Assembly: GCF_038622445.1 (NCBI RefSeq)
Contig: NZ_CP152019.1
Span: 2,144,501 to 2,208,500 of the forward strand
Origin: Sporosarcina sp. FSL K6-1522
Lineage (GTDB): Bacteria; Bacillota; Bacilli; Bacillales_A; Planococcaceae
Direction: 5' to 3'
DNA length: 64,000 bases
Position 1 is the stretch's first letter. Each line of letters opens with the position of its first letter. Below, in pieces: positions 16,527 through 24,778 of this stretch. Under the pieces are notes generated by a model that did no database searches, was not told the origin of the DNA, and saw only the letters and a list, made by a program, of their open reading frames with translations. The position numbers and the translations under genes were made by a program.

Positions 16527-16798
16527 TCTATTTCCGGTTCGCTTTCGGTACATGATGCACGACAGCTTTAGAGGAGGAATTAATTCCTCCTGCTTGAAGG
16601 GCGAGTATGTCTAGAAATGACTGCGTCATTTCTAGACATACTCGTTTTCATAATGCTGTTGCGACTCAGTACCTGTCGCGCTCCTCCAATCGATCAGTGA
16701 AAAATGCTACTGCTTGGAAAGAAAAGAAGAGCGGACTTTCTTTAAGGAGTGTAGTGCCCGAAGATACAATTTCGGGCACTCTTGTCCATTGAACAATG
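16527..16798 (-). repeat. Structured repeat family F, left inverted copy
   Basis: This block is the reverse complement of 17812-18077 at roughly 85 percent identity by eye. It contains three hairpins: GGAGGAATTAATTCCTCC (16573-16590), a TGTCTAGAAATGA/TCATTTCTAGACA stem (about 16608-16637), and GTGCCCGAA/TTCGGGCAC (about 16754-16779). It carries no protein-coding signal. Confidence 0.7.
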
Positions 16799-16857
16799 CG
16801 TGCCTTCTTTACTTGTAGCAAGGCTTAGGCTTCTTAACGTGACAATTCCACTAGAAA

Positions 16858-17204
16858 GTGCAACTTCTGAACGATAATAAAAGAAGAGACTATTACGGAG
16901 GCTTCAGCGACCAAGCTGGTGAAGAATTTGAAACCGTTACGAAATATCGCGGGGATGTCCTGCGCATTATCGATAAAAACGGTGCAACAGTCGCGACCTA
17001 TGACCCATGGGGGAACCTTCTATTACCTGAATCGAGGGACAGACACGTTAAAGGACAATAGAATCGAATATGATAGCAGGAGCGGAGCGCATATTAATGT
17101 TGGGGCCGAGAAAAAAAGGTCCGCCTTTTAAATTTAGCGTTTCTAAGAAAACCGTAAAAAAATCCAAAAACGTTTTAGATAAAGAAGGTGATTTTTTTGA
17201 GTAG
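16858..17204 (+). pseudogene. Remnant of an Rhs/YD-repeat toxin C-terminal end, frameshifted
   Basis: The first frame encodes TKYRGDVLRIIDKNGATVATYDPWGNLL, an Rhs/YD-repeat core motif (RIIDKNGATVATYDPWGN), then runs into a stop at 17061. A second frame continues with NRIEYDSRSGAHINVGAEKK. After a shift at an A7 run near 17108-17116, a third frame gives GPPFKFSVSKKTVKK and ends at TAG 17202-17204, overlapping the TTG start of the next gene. The large N-terminal Rhs body is absent. So this is a decayed tail of a polymorphic toxin, with at least two frame changes. It sits between the inverted F repeats. Confidence 0.65.
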
Positions 17205-17637
17205 TTATGATGATGAACTAGTAAAGGATTTAGTACTAAATAAGCTAAATAAGTGTGTTAAAGTAATAAAAAATCCAGAAACTTATCTAGATTTAATAGA
17301 GCGGAAATTCGAATTTAATGGTTCGAAAATAGATTGGTTGCAAACGAATAAGCACTATAGTAAAGAGTCGAATAATGAATCTTTGCTTACCGATACTAGT
17401 CTGTTTATTGCTAAACTAAAAGAAAAATATTTAAATAATAACGTTCGAGTAATATATATAGGTGATAATCTTACAGAGTCTGGGTATCAGTTTGAAATAA
17501 AGGATATAGAACAGATATTAGTCTATTTATTAGACATTCCACAGCACCATTATTTCTTATCTATAGAAGGTGATTGGTGTCTTTGTATATCGTATGAAAA
17601 CTATTTAGATTTCGGATTCAGTCTAAGTGGGGATTAG
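17197..17637 (+). CDS. Putative immunity protein of the decayed Rhs-type toxin
   Basis: An acidic, AT-rich gene of 146 codons that I do not recognise by family. I take TTG 17197 as start, with GAAGGTG just upstream; a GTG at 17188 is the alternative. The product is soluble, with a helical N-terminal part and a C-terminal part rich in aromatic residues (DIPQHHYFLSIEGDWCLCI). The gene begins inside the stop codon of the toxin remnant, the usual arrangement of toxin and immunity genes. Its lower GC than the neighbours supports horizontal origin. With the toxin broken, it may be an orphan immunity gene. Confidence 0.6.
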   Translation: MSSYDDELVKDLVLNKLNKCVKVIKNPETYLDLIERKFEFNGSKIDWLQTNKHYSKESNNESLLTDTSLFIAKLKEKYLNNNVRVIYIGDNLTESGYQFEIKDIEQILVYLLDIPQHHYFLSIEGDWCLCISYENYLDFGFSLSGD

Positions 17638-18077
17638 TATCAAGAGGCAATCTGAAATGATTGATGACAGTCACCCATTCACGAAAAGCTTCTTCTGAAA
17701 AGTTCATTTCTGTTAGTATATAAGCCATAGTTTTGGTTAATTAACGTCGTTATCGCATAATTAGCAGCGGAGTCATTGTTAAAAGTAATTAGGGAAAACC
17801 TTGTACAATGTGCAAGAGTGCCCGAAATTGTATCTTCGGGCACTAATCTCTTACTAAAAAGTCCTCTCTTCTTTTCTTTCCAAGTAACCGCATTTTTTAC
17901 TTAACGATTGGAGGGGCGCGACAGGTAATGAGTCACAACAGCATTATGAAAACGAGTGTGTCTAGCAATGACGCAGTCATTGCTAGACACACTCGTCCTT
18001 AGAACAGGAGGAATCGCATTTGATTCCTCCCCTAAAGCTGTCGTGAATCATGCACTGAAAGCGGACTGGAAATAGAT
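17638..18077 (+). repeat. Structured repeat family F, right copy (17812-18077), and flanking gene-free DNA
   Basis: Positions 17812-18077 carry the same elements as the left copy in opposite orientation: GTGCCCGAA/TTCGGGCAC (about 17828-17853), a long GTGTCTAGCAATGA/TCATTGCTAGACAC stem (about 17956-17994), and GGAGGAATCGCATTTGATTCCTCC (about 18007-18031). The 170 bp before it show no gene. The downstream AGTAAATGGTTAATCAACAG near 18126 is also shared with the copy at the left end of the window. Confidence 0.7.
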
Positions 18078-18151
18078 TGGTGAATAATGGAGATTTTTGA
18101 GTCTTTTTCACAAGTATTTTATGTGAGTAAATGGTTAATCAACAGACGTAG

Positions 18152-18203
18152 AAAAACCACTGTATCTACCGGTTCAAATACCCGGCGGATACAGTGGTTT
18201 TTT
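18152..18203. terminator. Terminator of the gbsR-like gene
   Basis: A 15-bp stem AAAAACCACTGTATC / GATACAGTGGTTTTT borders the stop of the leftward gene at 18202. Confidence 0.8.
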
Positions 18204-18750
18204 ATTCTGATGCCTCTTTTTTCTTCATAGGGACAAGATTGAAAATGTCATGATCCTCAAACGCGTCGATTAGGCGGTCGAGCCATTCGTAATAATCACG
18301 CATGTACAGCAATTTCTCTATATCGATTGTTGCTTCATCTCTAATATCATCACTTGTTGAAGGGTCTGCTACTAAATCTTCCAGCTCAGTCAATGATCTG
18401 CGAATCGCGTTGGAATGTTGGGACACAGACTTTCGCCACTTGATTGAAAATAAGTCGATAAAACTTTGATACCAATCATCTGTTACTTGATACAGATCTT
18501 TACGGACGCCCCTTTTCCAAGCGCGTTCGACTAATTTTAAATCGGATAATGCCCTTACAGAAGTGCTCATGCTCGTTTTGCTCATACCGAGCTCTTCCGT
18601 CATGTCATCTAATGTCAACGGCTCATTATGAAAAAACATCGTGCCGTACTGTCTTCCGGTAGAAGGTGTTAGGCCATAAAGATGTATATTTTGTGCGATG
18701 GATTCAATGATCCGCTCGCGCGTTTTTTCAAGTTTGTCTTTACCGCTCAT
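18202..18750 (-). CDS. GbsR/MarR-type transcriptional regulator of betaine uptake
   Basis: A 182-residue winged helix regulator of the GbsR/OpcR/OpuAR group, which controls choline and glycine betaine genes in Bacillales. Characteristic stretches are RIIESIAQNIHLYGLTPSTGRQYG at the start (GLTPSTGRQYGTMFF), then the DNA-binding part DDMTEELGMSKTSMSTSVRAL and KRGVRKDLYQVTDDWYQSF. It is divergent from opuA with 218 bp between them, which fits local control of the transporter. The ligand is not shown by sequence; choline or betaine is expected from the family. Confidence 0.83.
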   Translation of the reverse strand: MSGKDKLEKTRERIIESIAQNIHLYGLTPSTGRQYGTMFFHNEPLTLDDMTEELGMSKTSMSTSVRALSDLKLVERAWKRGVRKDLYQVTDDWYQSFIDLFSIKWRKSVSQHSNAIRRSLTELEDLVADPSTSDDIRDEATIDIEKLLYMRDYYEWLDRLIDAFEDHDIFNLVPMKKKEASE

Positions 18751-18854
18751 GCTAGTATTCCCTCCACTGTCATCGACCTTCGAAAGTCGACCCAGTTATT
18801 TTCTTCTAGCGTATTATATTCATCACAAAAAAGCAATTTATAATAATTATCGTT

Positions 18855-18874
18855 CGTACAGTTTTTTCCGTACA
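18855..18874. promoter_or_regulatory. CGTACA direct repeat, candidate GbsR-type operator
   Basis: CGTACA occurs at 18855-18860 and 18869-18874, a 14-bp period, about 24 bp upstream of the opuA -35 element. It is the most regular motif between the divergent regulator and transporter genes. Confidence 0.35.
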
Positions 18875-18897
18875 AACAATTTAATTCGTGTTAACGG

Positions 18898-18926
18898 TTG
18901 AAATGAGATATTGATAGGGTTATACT
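18898..18926 (+). promoter_or_regulatory. Sigma-A promoter of opuA
   Basis: TTGAAA (18898-18903) and TATACT (18921-18926) are separated by 17 bp, near the sigma-A consensus, about 40 bp before the opuAA start codon. Confidence 0.7.
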
Positions 18927-18968
18927 AGTAGACATTCATAAAGTTTTGAAATCATAAGGAGTGTACGT

Positions 18969-20231
18969 ATGAGTGATCAAATTGCCCCGTATAAAATCGA
19001 AGTGAAGAACACCACGAAGATTTTCGGCAAAAACAGTAAGCGAGCAGCTCAGCTGCTTAAAGAAGGTAAGACAAAAGGTGAGATTTTGAAGGTGACCGGC
19101 GCAACTGTCGGTGTGAACAAGGCAAATTTTAACGTGTACGATGGTGAAATATTTGTCATCATGGGTTTGTCCGGAAGTGGGAAATCGACGCTTGTTCGAT
19201 TGTTGAATCGTTTGATTGATCCGACGATGGGCACAATCCTGCTAGACGGTGAAGATATTGTCAAGATGAACAAAGAAGAGCTTCGTGAAGTACGCCGTAA
19301 AAAAATCGGCATGGTCTTTCAAAACTTTGCGCTGTTCCCTCATAAAACAATTCTTGAGAATGCAGAGTATGGACTTGAAATTCAAGGAGTTGCAAGAGAG
19401 GCACGTCAAACGAAAGCGAAAGAATCACTGAGGCTTGTAGGCCTTGCAGGTTATGAAGAGCAGTATCCGAACCAATTGAGTGGGGGGATGCAGCAACGTG
19501 TCGGTCTTGCGAGAGCGCTTGCAAATGATCCAGATATCTTGCTGATGGATGAATCCTTCAGTGCGCTGGACCCGCTTATCCGAAAAGATATGCAGGACGA
19601 GTTATTACAACTTCATAATGATATGGGTAAAACGATTATTTTCATTACCCATGACTTGGACGAAGCACTTCGTATTGGCGACCGTATTGCATTGATGAAA
19701 GACGGTGAAATTGTTCAGATTGGGACTCCGGAAGAAATCCTGATGAGCCCGTCAAATGAATATGTCGAACGCTTCGTCGAAGACGTGGATTTGTCCAAAG
19801 TATTAACAGCGGGACATATTATGAAAAAAGCCGATACCGTTCAAATCGATCGTGGGCCTCGGGTTGCACTACGTTTAATGAAACGACTTGGCATTTCATC
19901 GATTTATGTGGTTGATAAAGGGAATCGTTTGCTTGGTGCAGTTACAGCACAAGACGCGGTAGAAGCGGCGGAATCAGGCAGAACATTACAAGATGTGCTA
20001 ATTTCTGATTTGCCGATGATGGCAGTGGACACGCTCTTAATCGATTTGTTTGATATCGTTTCAACTGCATCTATTCCTGTTGCTGTTGTCGATGAAGGGA
20101 AGAGACTGCAAGGAATTATTATTCGCGGTGCATTGATTGGCGCATTGGCAGGCGACAATCAGTTTATTAATAATGATGGTATTGTCGATTCTGTTGAAGA
20201 GACAGATTCGGAGGTGAAGTCACATGAATAA
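18969..20231 (+). CDS. opuAA: Glycine betaine ABC transporter ATP-binding protein OpuAA
   Basis: The ATPase of an OpuA-type osmoprotectant importer, 420 residues (the Bacillus protein has about 418). Walker A is GLSGSGKST, the signature LSGGMQQRVGLARALA and Walker B ILLMDESFSALDP. The C-terminal third (about 280-400) contains two CBS domains (TVQIDRGPRVALRLMKRLG, PMMAVDTLLIDLFDIV), which sense ionic strength in OpuA systems. AAGGAGTG lies 5 nt before the ATG. It overlaps opuAB by 8 bp. Confidence 0.92.
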   Translation: MSDQIAPYKIEVKNTTKIFGKNSKRAAQLLKEGKTKGEILKVTGATVGVNKANFNVYDGEIFVIMGLSGSGKSTLVRLLNRLIDPTMGTILLDGEDIVKMNKEELREVRRKKIGMVFQNFALFPHKTILENAEYGLEIQGVAREARQTKAKESLRLVGLAGYEEQYPNQLSGGMQQRVGLARALANDPDILLMDESFSALDPLIRKDMQDELLQLHNDMGKTIIFITHDLDEALRIGDRIALMKDGEIVQIGTPEEILMSPSNEYVERFVEDVDLSKVLTAGHIMKKADTVQIDRGPRVALRLMKRLGISSIYVVDKGNRLLGAVTAQDAVEAAESGRTLQDVLISDLPMMAVDTLLIDLFDIVSTASIPVAVVDEGKRLQGIIIRGALIGALAGDNQFINNDGIVDSVEETDSEVKSHE

Positions 20232-21057
20232 TTTATTACCACGACTTCCGTTTGCCGATTGGATTGACGATGGCGTCGATTGGCTCGTTTCAACATTTGG
20301 TTCGGTGTTCGATGGCATTTCGGATTTACTAACGGGTATTGTTGAAGGGTCTGTCGAGTTGCTTGATATGGTGCCATCGATTTTACTTGCAGTACTCTTT
20401 GCTTTGCTGGCATGGTTCATTTCAACAAGGCGCATTGCGCTGTTTTCATTAGTCGGTTTGTTGTTCATCGATTACTTGGGCTATTGGTATCCAATGCTAC
20501 AAATGCTAGCCCTTGTCATTACCTCTGTCTTTTTTGCGATTGTCATTGGGATTCCGATTGGAATTTGGGGATCGCAGCAGGCGAAAGTTCGAAAAATCGT
20601 TAACCCGATCTTGGATTTGATGCAAACAATGCCAGCTTTTGTTTATTTACTGCCGGCGATTTTCTTCTTCAACATTGGTGTTGTGCCAGGTGTTGTAGCA
20701 TCTGTTATCTTCTCGATGCCGCCAACGATTCGTTTGACAATGCTTGGGATTGAACAAGTACCAAAAGATTTGATTGAAGCAACGGAAGCATTTGGTTCGA
20801 CAACGTGGCAACGACTAACAAAAGTCCAAATTCCACTTGCGAAACCAACAATCATGGCCGGGGTCAATCAAAGTATTATGCTGAGCTTGTCTATGGTTGT
20901 CATTGCTTCAATGGTCGGTGCACCAGGTCTCGGTGAAGAAGTATACCGAGCTGTTACCCAATTAAAAACAGGCGTTGGTTTTGAAACAGGATTATCGATT
21001 GTGATTGTGGCTATTATTTTGGATCGCATTACACAACACGCAGGTAAGAAAAAATAA
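20224..21057 (+). CDS. opuAB: Glycine betaine ABC transporter permease OpuAB
   Basis: A 277-residue permease with about seven hydrophobic segments. The N-terminal amphipathic start (LPRLPFADWIDDGVDWLV) and the coupling loop EQVPKDLIEATEAFGSTTWQ are typical of OpuAB/ProW. GGAGGTG precedes the ATG inside opuAA. It forms the channel with the OpuAA dimer. Confidence 0.92.
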   Translation: MNNLLPRLPFADWIDDGVDWLVSTFGSVFDGISDLLTGIVEGSVELLDMVPSILLAVLFALLAWFISTRRIALFSLVGLLFIDYLGYWYPMLQMLALVITSVFFAIVIGIPIGIWGSQQAKVRKIVNPILDLMQTMPAFVYLLPAIFFFNIGVVPGVVASVIFSMPPTIRLTMLGIEQVPKDLIEATEAFGSTTWQRLTKVQIPLAKPTIMAGVNQSIMLSLSMVVIASMVGAPGLGEEVYRAVTQLKTGVGFETGLSIVIVAIILDRITQHAGKKK

Positions 21058-21071
21058 GGGGGAAACACATT

Positions 21072-21980
21072 ATGAAACTTTCTAAAAAATTAGTAGGACT
21101 TGGCGCAGTTGCTTTACTTGCAGTCGGACTTGCAGCATGTGGCGGCAACGATGATGGTGGGAAAGCAGATAAAGACGCGGAAAAATCGGTTGGCGAATCA
21201 CTGAATTATAAAATCACGGGGATTGACCCAGGCGCAGGGATTATGGAAGCGACTGAAAAAGCGATTAAAGAATATGGTTTAGAAAAAGATTGGGATTTGA
21301 CTACTGGTTCAGGTGCGGCGATGACGGCAGCTTTGAAAAAAGCTTACGATAAAGAACAACCAATCGTTGTAACGGGTTGGACACCACATTGGAAATTCAC
21401 CGAATACGACTTGAAATATCTTGAAGATCCAAAAGGTGTGTACGGTGAGGAAGAACAAATTCGTACAATTGGTCGAATTGGTCTAGAAGCAGATCTGCCG
21501 GAAGCCTACCAAATTCTATCCAACTTTAACTGGTCTGAAGCAGATATGGGTGAAGTGATGATTGCAATTCAAGAAGGCGAAAAAGAAGATGTAGCGGCAC
21601 AGAACTGGATTGATGCCAATACGGAGAAAGTAGCGGCATGGACAGAGGGCGTAGAAAAAGTAGATGGCGATAAAATTAAATTGGCTTATGTAGCATGGGA
21701 TAGTGAAATTGCCAGCCATAATGTGATGAAATTAGTGTTAGAAGATATGGGGTATAATGTAACATTGGTTCAAGTTGAGGCAGGTCCTTTATGGACAGCG
21801 GTAGCGGATGGTAGTGCGGATGCATCACTTGCAGCATGGTTACCATTGACACATAATACGTATGCTGAAAAATTTGCAGGTAAATTTGAAGAACTTGGTA
21901 TTAACATGGAGGGTGTTAAAACTGGGCTAGTTGTGCCACAGTATATGGACATCGATTCGATTGAGGATTTAAAGAACTAA
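21072..21980 (+). CDS. opuAC: Glycine betaine-binding lipoprotein OpuAC
   Basis: The substrate-binding lipoprotein of OpuA, 302 residues, with lipobox LAAC and the OpuAC/ProX core: GIDPGAGIMEATEKAIKEYG, PIVVTGWTPHWKF (aromatic betaine-binding residues), and AYVAWDSEIASHNVMKLVLE. It is the third gene of the opuA operon, 14 bp after opuAB, and is followed by a terminator. A close paralogue lies at 22493. Confidence 0.92.
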   Translation: MKLSKKLVGLGAVALLAVGLAACGGNDDGGKADKDAEKSVGESLNYKITGIDPGAGIMEATEKAIKEYGLEKDWDLTTGSGAAMTAALKKAYDKEQPIVVTGWTPHWKFTEYDLKYLEDPKGVYGEEEQIRTIGRIGLEADLPEAYQILSNFNWSEADMGEVMIAIQEGEKEDVAAQNWIDANTEKVAAWTEGVEKVDGDKIKLAYVAWDSEIASHNVMKLVLEDMGYNVTLVQVEAGPLWTAVADGSADASLAAWLPLTHNTYAEKFAGKFEELGINMEGVKTGLVVPQYMDIDSIEDLKN

Positions 21981-22021
21981 TCAGCGGAATTCCGGTTCCG
22001 TATATGTAAAATAATCAGGAT

Positions 22022-22070
22022 GATAAACCCGGAAAAGCACTGGAAATTACAGTGTTGTTCCGGGTTTATC
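22022..22070 (+). terminator. Terminator after opuAC
   Basis: GATAAACCCGGAA pairs with TTCCGGGTTTATC, with an inner CACTG/CAGTG stem. The downstream repeat copy starts exactly at the end of this stem. Confidence 0.8.
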
Positions 22071-22430
22071 TTCATTCAACAAATCTTTTTGTACTGAAAG
22101 CGAAGCGTCAGCTACAGAAAACTTCCACCTCGATAGGTGGCGAGATGAATGCGGTTTTGTTTTTGGGTGTTCAAACGCTGGCTGAACGATAGAGGTACGC
22201 AGGCTAAGGTCGCCACGTCCTGCGGATGTCACAGATTTTTTTAGAGGAGCTTTGGAAGGCAGTATAAGTACGCGACGTCCTGAAGGGAGGTGCCTTAATT
22301 TCTGCAAGAACACAGAAATATGGCAAATCGAACCCTTCGTAGTTCGATTAGCAACGACTGCATGACCTACATCTTATAGGCCTCGAGCTCGAAAAAAATC
22401 TGGACGCAATTACGCCGACGCGTAATTGAT
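22066..22430 (+). repeat. Repeat family R, copy A (long form)
   Basis: The block starts with TTATCTTCATTCA, contains GAAGCGTCAGCTACAGAAAA and a CCACCTCGATAGGTGG hairpin, and ends with AAAAAAATCTGGACGCAATTACGCC and CGTAATTGAT. It is 365 bp long, with an inner part (about 22245-22385) that copies B and D lack. No open frame is conserved between copies. It separates the two opuAC paralogues. Confidence 0.85.
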
Positions 22431-22492
22431 TTATAGAAAAATGTTTGGATGGTATGGGTATTTTTGATAGAAAAACAAGGGGGAATTATCAT

Positions 22493-23392
22493 ATGAAAAT
22501 CATGAAAAAAGTAGTAGGACTTGGGGCGGTTGCTCTACTGGCAATAGGACTTGCGGCATGTGACAATCGTGGCGAAAAAGAGAAGAATGATACGGAAAAA
22601 TCGGTTGCAGAGTCATTGGATCGTCAAATTATTGGTATTGATCCGGGTGCTAATATTATGACGACAACAGAAAAGGCAATTGAGGAATATGAATTGAAAG
22701 ATTTTAAATTGATTTCTGGTTCTGGTGCAACGATGACAGCAGCTTTAAAAAGGGCTTATGATAAAGAACAGCCAATTGTTGTCATCGGTTGGACACCGCA
22801 TTGGAAGTTTGCAGAATTTGATTTGAAATTCCTTGATGATCCAAAAGGCTTATACGGTGGAGCTGAGCAGATTCGGACGATTGGTAGACAGGGATTAGCG
22901 GACGATCTACCAGAAGCACATCAAATTCTTTCACGTTTCAATTGGACGGAAGAAGATATGAATGAAGTCATGAAAGCGATTTATGAAGGGGAAAAAGAAC
23001 AAGATGCTGCACAAAGCTGGATCGATGCGAACTCGGATAAGGTTGCAGAATGGACAGATGGTGTCGACAAAGTAGATGGCGACAAAATTAAGCTCGTTTA
23101 TGTAGCATGGGATAGTGAAATTGCCAGTCATAACGTTATGAAACTGGTATTAGAGGACATGGGCTATCAAGTGAACTTGATGCAAGTAGAATCAGGCCCG
23201 ATGTGGACAGCGGTAGCAGACGGTAGTGCGGATGCATCCCTCGCAGCGTGGTTGCCATTGACAGCTAAAGCATATGCCGATAAGTTTGAAGGGCAATTTG
23301 AAGAGCTTGGTGTCAGTGTGGACGGTGTTAAAGTAGGACTTGTTGTGCCGGAGTATATGGATATTGATTCGATTGAAGATTTGAAGAACTAA
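22493..23392 (+). CDS. Second OpuAC-like glycine betaine-binding lipoprotein
   Basis: A paralogue of the preceding opuAC, 299 residues, similar along its entire length: lipobox LAAC, GIDPGANIMTTTEKAIEEY, PIVVIGWTPHWKF and VYVAWDSEIASHNVMKLVLE are shared. The ATG at 22493 has AAGGGGG upstream. It has its own terminator and is split from opuA by repeat copy A and the opuAC terminator, so its expression may be independent. The aromatic cage is retained, so it is probably functional, perhaps with altered affinity or preference among betaines. Confidence 0.88.
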   Translation: MKIMKKVVGLGAVALLAIGLAACDNRGEKEKNDTEKSVAESLDRQIIGIDPGANIMTTTEKAIEEYELKDFKLISGSGATMTAALKRAYDKEQPIVVIGWTPHWKFAEFDLKFLDDPKGLYGGAEQIRTIGRQGLADDLPEAHQILSRFNWTEEDMNEVMKAIYEGEKEQDAAQSWIDANSDKVAEWTDGVDKVDGDKIKLVYVAWDSEIASHNVMKLVLEDMGYQVNLMQVESGPMWTAVADGSADASLAAWLPLTAKAYADKFEGQFEELGVSVDGVKVGLVVPEYMDIDSIEDLKN

Positions 23393-23398
23393 CATAGA

Positions 23399-23437
23399 AA
23401 ATACTCAGTCCTAATAATTGGACTGAGTATTTTTTTG
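23399..23437. terminator. Terminator after the second opuAC
   Basis: AATACTCAGTCC pairs perfectly with GGACTGAGTATT and is followed by TTTTTT. Confidence 0.9.
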
Positions 23438-23487
23438 CTTAAATCGAAGTAGTATGTTAACTTAGCATCAGTACGTTATTGAAAAAC

Positions 23488-23624
23488 ACTTCGGGGCAAG
23501 GTGAAATTCCTTACCGGCGGTGATCGAGCAAGCGCTCGTCAGTCCGTGACCCGTCCTTCCACCTTGGAAGGCGGTGGAGCTGGTGAAATTCCGGCACCGA
23601 CAGTTAAAGTCTGGATGGGAGAAG
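23488..23624 (+). promoter_or_regulatory. FMN riboswitch (RFN element)
   Basis: The conserved RFN blocks are present in order: TCGGGGCAAGGTGAAATTCC, TTACCGGCGGTGAT, CAGTCCGTGACCCG, the GGTGGAGCTGGTGAAATTCC-like block, GGCACCGACAGTTAAAGTC and GGATGGGAGAAG. It precedes ribD by about 70 bp and would reduce expression of the rib operon when FMN is plentiful. Confidence 0.95.
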
Positions 23625-23660
23625 TTGTTTGGATATGCGTATAATGCTTATTTAGCTCTG

Positions 23661-23683
23661 CCCTTTCATAAAGATTGAAAGGG
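23661..23683 (+). promoter_or_regulatory. Hairpin hiding the ribD ribosome binding site
   Basis: CCCTTTCA (23661-23668) pairs with TGAAAGGG (23676-23683), covering the start of the ribD Shine-Dalgarno GAAAGGGGG. No T run follows. It looks like a translational sequester for the riboswitch rather than a terminator. Confidence 0.5.
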
Positions 23684-23692
23684 GGAATGCCA

Positions 23693-24778
23693 ATGGACCC
23701 TTATGATTATATGAGACTTGCTCTGAGTCTGGCAAGCAGTGCACAAGGACAAACCTCGCCGAATCCACTTGTCGGTGCTGTTTGTGTGAAGGATGGCCAG
23801 ATTATTGGAACAGGCGCGCATTTGAAGGCGGGAACGCCGCATGCGGAAGTGCATGCCCTGAGAATGGCCGGGGCGGAAGCGAGTGGCGCTGATCTTTACG
23901 TGACACTTGAACCGTGTGCCCATACAGGAAAAACACCTCCGTGCACAGATCTCATTATTTCGAGCGGTATTCGCCGTGTTTTTGTGGCGTCCATCGATCC
24001 GAATCCTGCCGTTAGCGGACAGGGACTCGGGCTTCTTAAAGCTGCCGGAATTGAAGTTGTTACCGGCATTTTACAGGAAGAGGCAGAGCAATTGAATCGA
24101 GCATTTTTTCACTTTATACAATACGGGAAGCCGTATGTCACCTTGAAAGCCGCCGCAACTCTCGACGGTCGTCTTTCAACGCAGACTGGGGACAGCAAAT
24201 GGATTACTTCGGATGCTGCAAGAACCGATGTCCATCACCTCCGCCATACCCATGACGCTATTTTGGTCGGCGTACAAACCGTACTTCATGATAACCCTTT
24301 CCTCACCACCCGTTTGCCCCATGGTGGAAAGAATCCAATTCGAATTATTGTAGACCGGCATCTCAGGACGCCATCAACAGCGAATGTCGTTACAGACGGC
24401 GCTGTCGAAACCATTATTTTTACCCTCGATTCCGAGCAGTCGAGAACTGCCTTTTTTGAACATCCCCTCGTATCGATCGAAAGGATTTCAGAAAACGCAT
24501 CTTTTTTGGATGAAGTACTGACAAGCCTTGCGCACAAAGGCATCATGACACTCTTTGTCGAAGGTGGCAGTCTCGTTCATTCCAGTTTCATCAACGCAGG
24601 TCTTGCAGATGAAATCTATTTGTACATGGCACCCAAATTAATTGGCAATGGTGCTTCTTTATTCATGGATAATACTCGGAACCTGATGGCGGACAGTCAA
24701 TCCCTCCATTTTTTAGATGTGCAAAAAATTGGGGAAGATATCCGACTCCATGCCAGGTTTCACAAGGAGGATCAGTGA
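23693..24778 (+). CDS. ribD: Bifunctional riboflavin biosynthesis deaminase/reductase RibD
   Basis: RibD deaminates and then reduces the pyrimidine intermediate of riboflavin synthesis. The N-terminal deaminase has zinc ligands H50 in GTPHAEVHAL (with E52 catalytic) and C75 and C84 in LEPCAHTGKTPPC. The C-terminal reductase shows VTLKAAATLDGRLSTQTGDSKW region features and GGSLVHSSFINAGLADE. The protein has 361 residues, as usual. ATG 23693 lies 7 nt after AAGGGGG. Its stop overlaps the ribE start by 4 bp. It is the first gene of the riboswitch-controlled operon. Confidence 0.93.
   Translation: MDPYDYMRLALSLASSAQGQTSPNPLVGAVCVKDGQIIGTGAHLKAGTPHAEVHALRMAGAEASGADLYVTLEPCAHTGKTPPCTDLIISSGIRRVFVASIDPNPAVSGQGLGLLKAAGIEVVTGILQEEAEQLNRAFFHFIQYGKPYVTLKAAATLDGRLSTQTGDSKWITSDAARTDVHHLRHTHDAILVGVQTVLHDNPFLTTRLPHGGKNPIRIIVDRHLRTPSTANVVTDGAVETIIFTLDSEQSRTAFFEHPLVSIERISENASFLDEVLTSLAHKGIMTLFVEGGSLVHSSFINAGLADEIYLYMAPKLIGNGASLFMDNTRNLMADSQSLHFLDVQKIGEDIRLHARFHKEDQ

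Noticed and set aside
23435-23463. Possible rib operon promoter (TTGCTT, 17 bp, TAACTT)
   Set aside because: Both boxes match the consensus poorly, and the -35 lies within the preceding terminator T run, so I do not call it.
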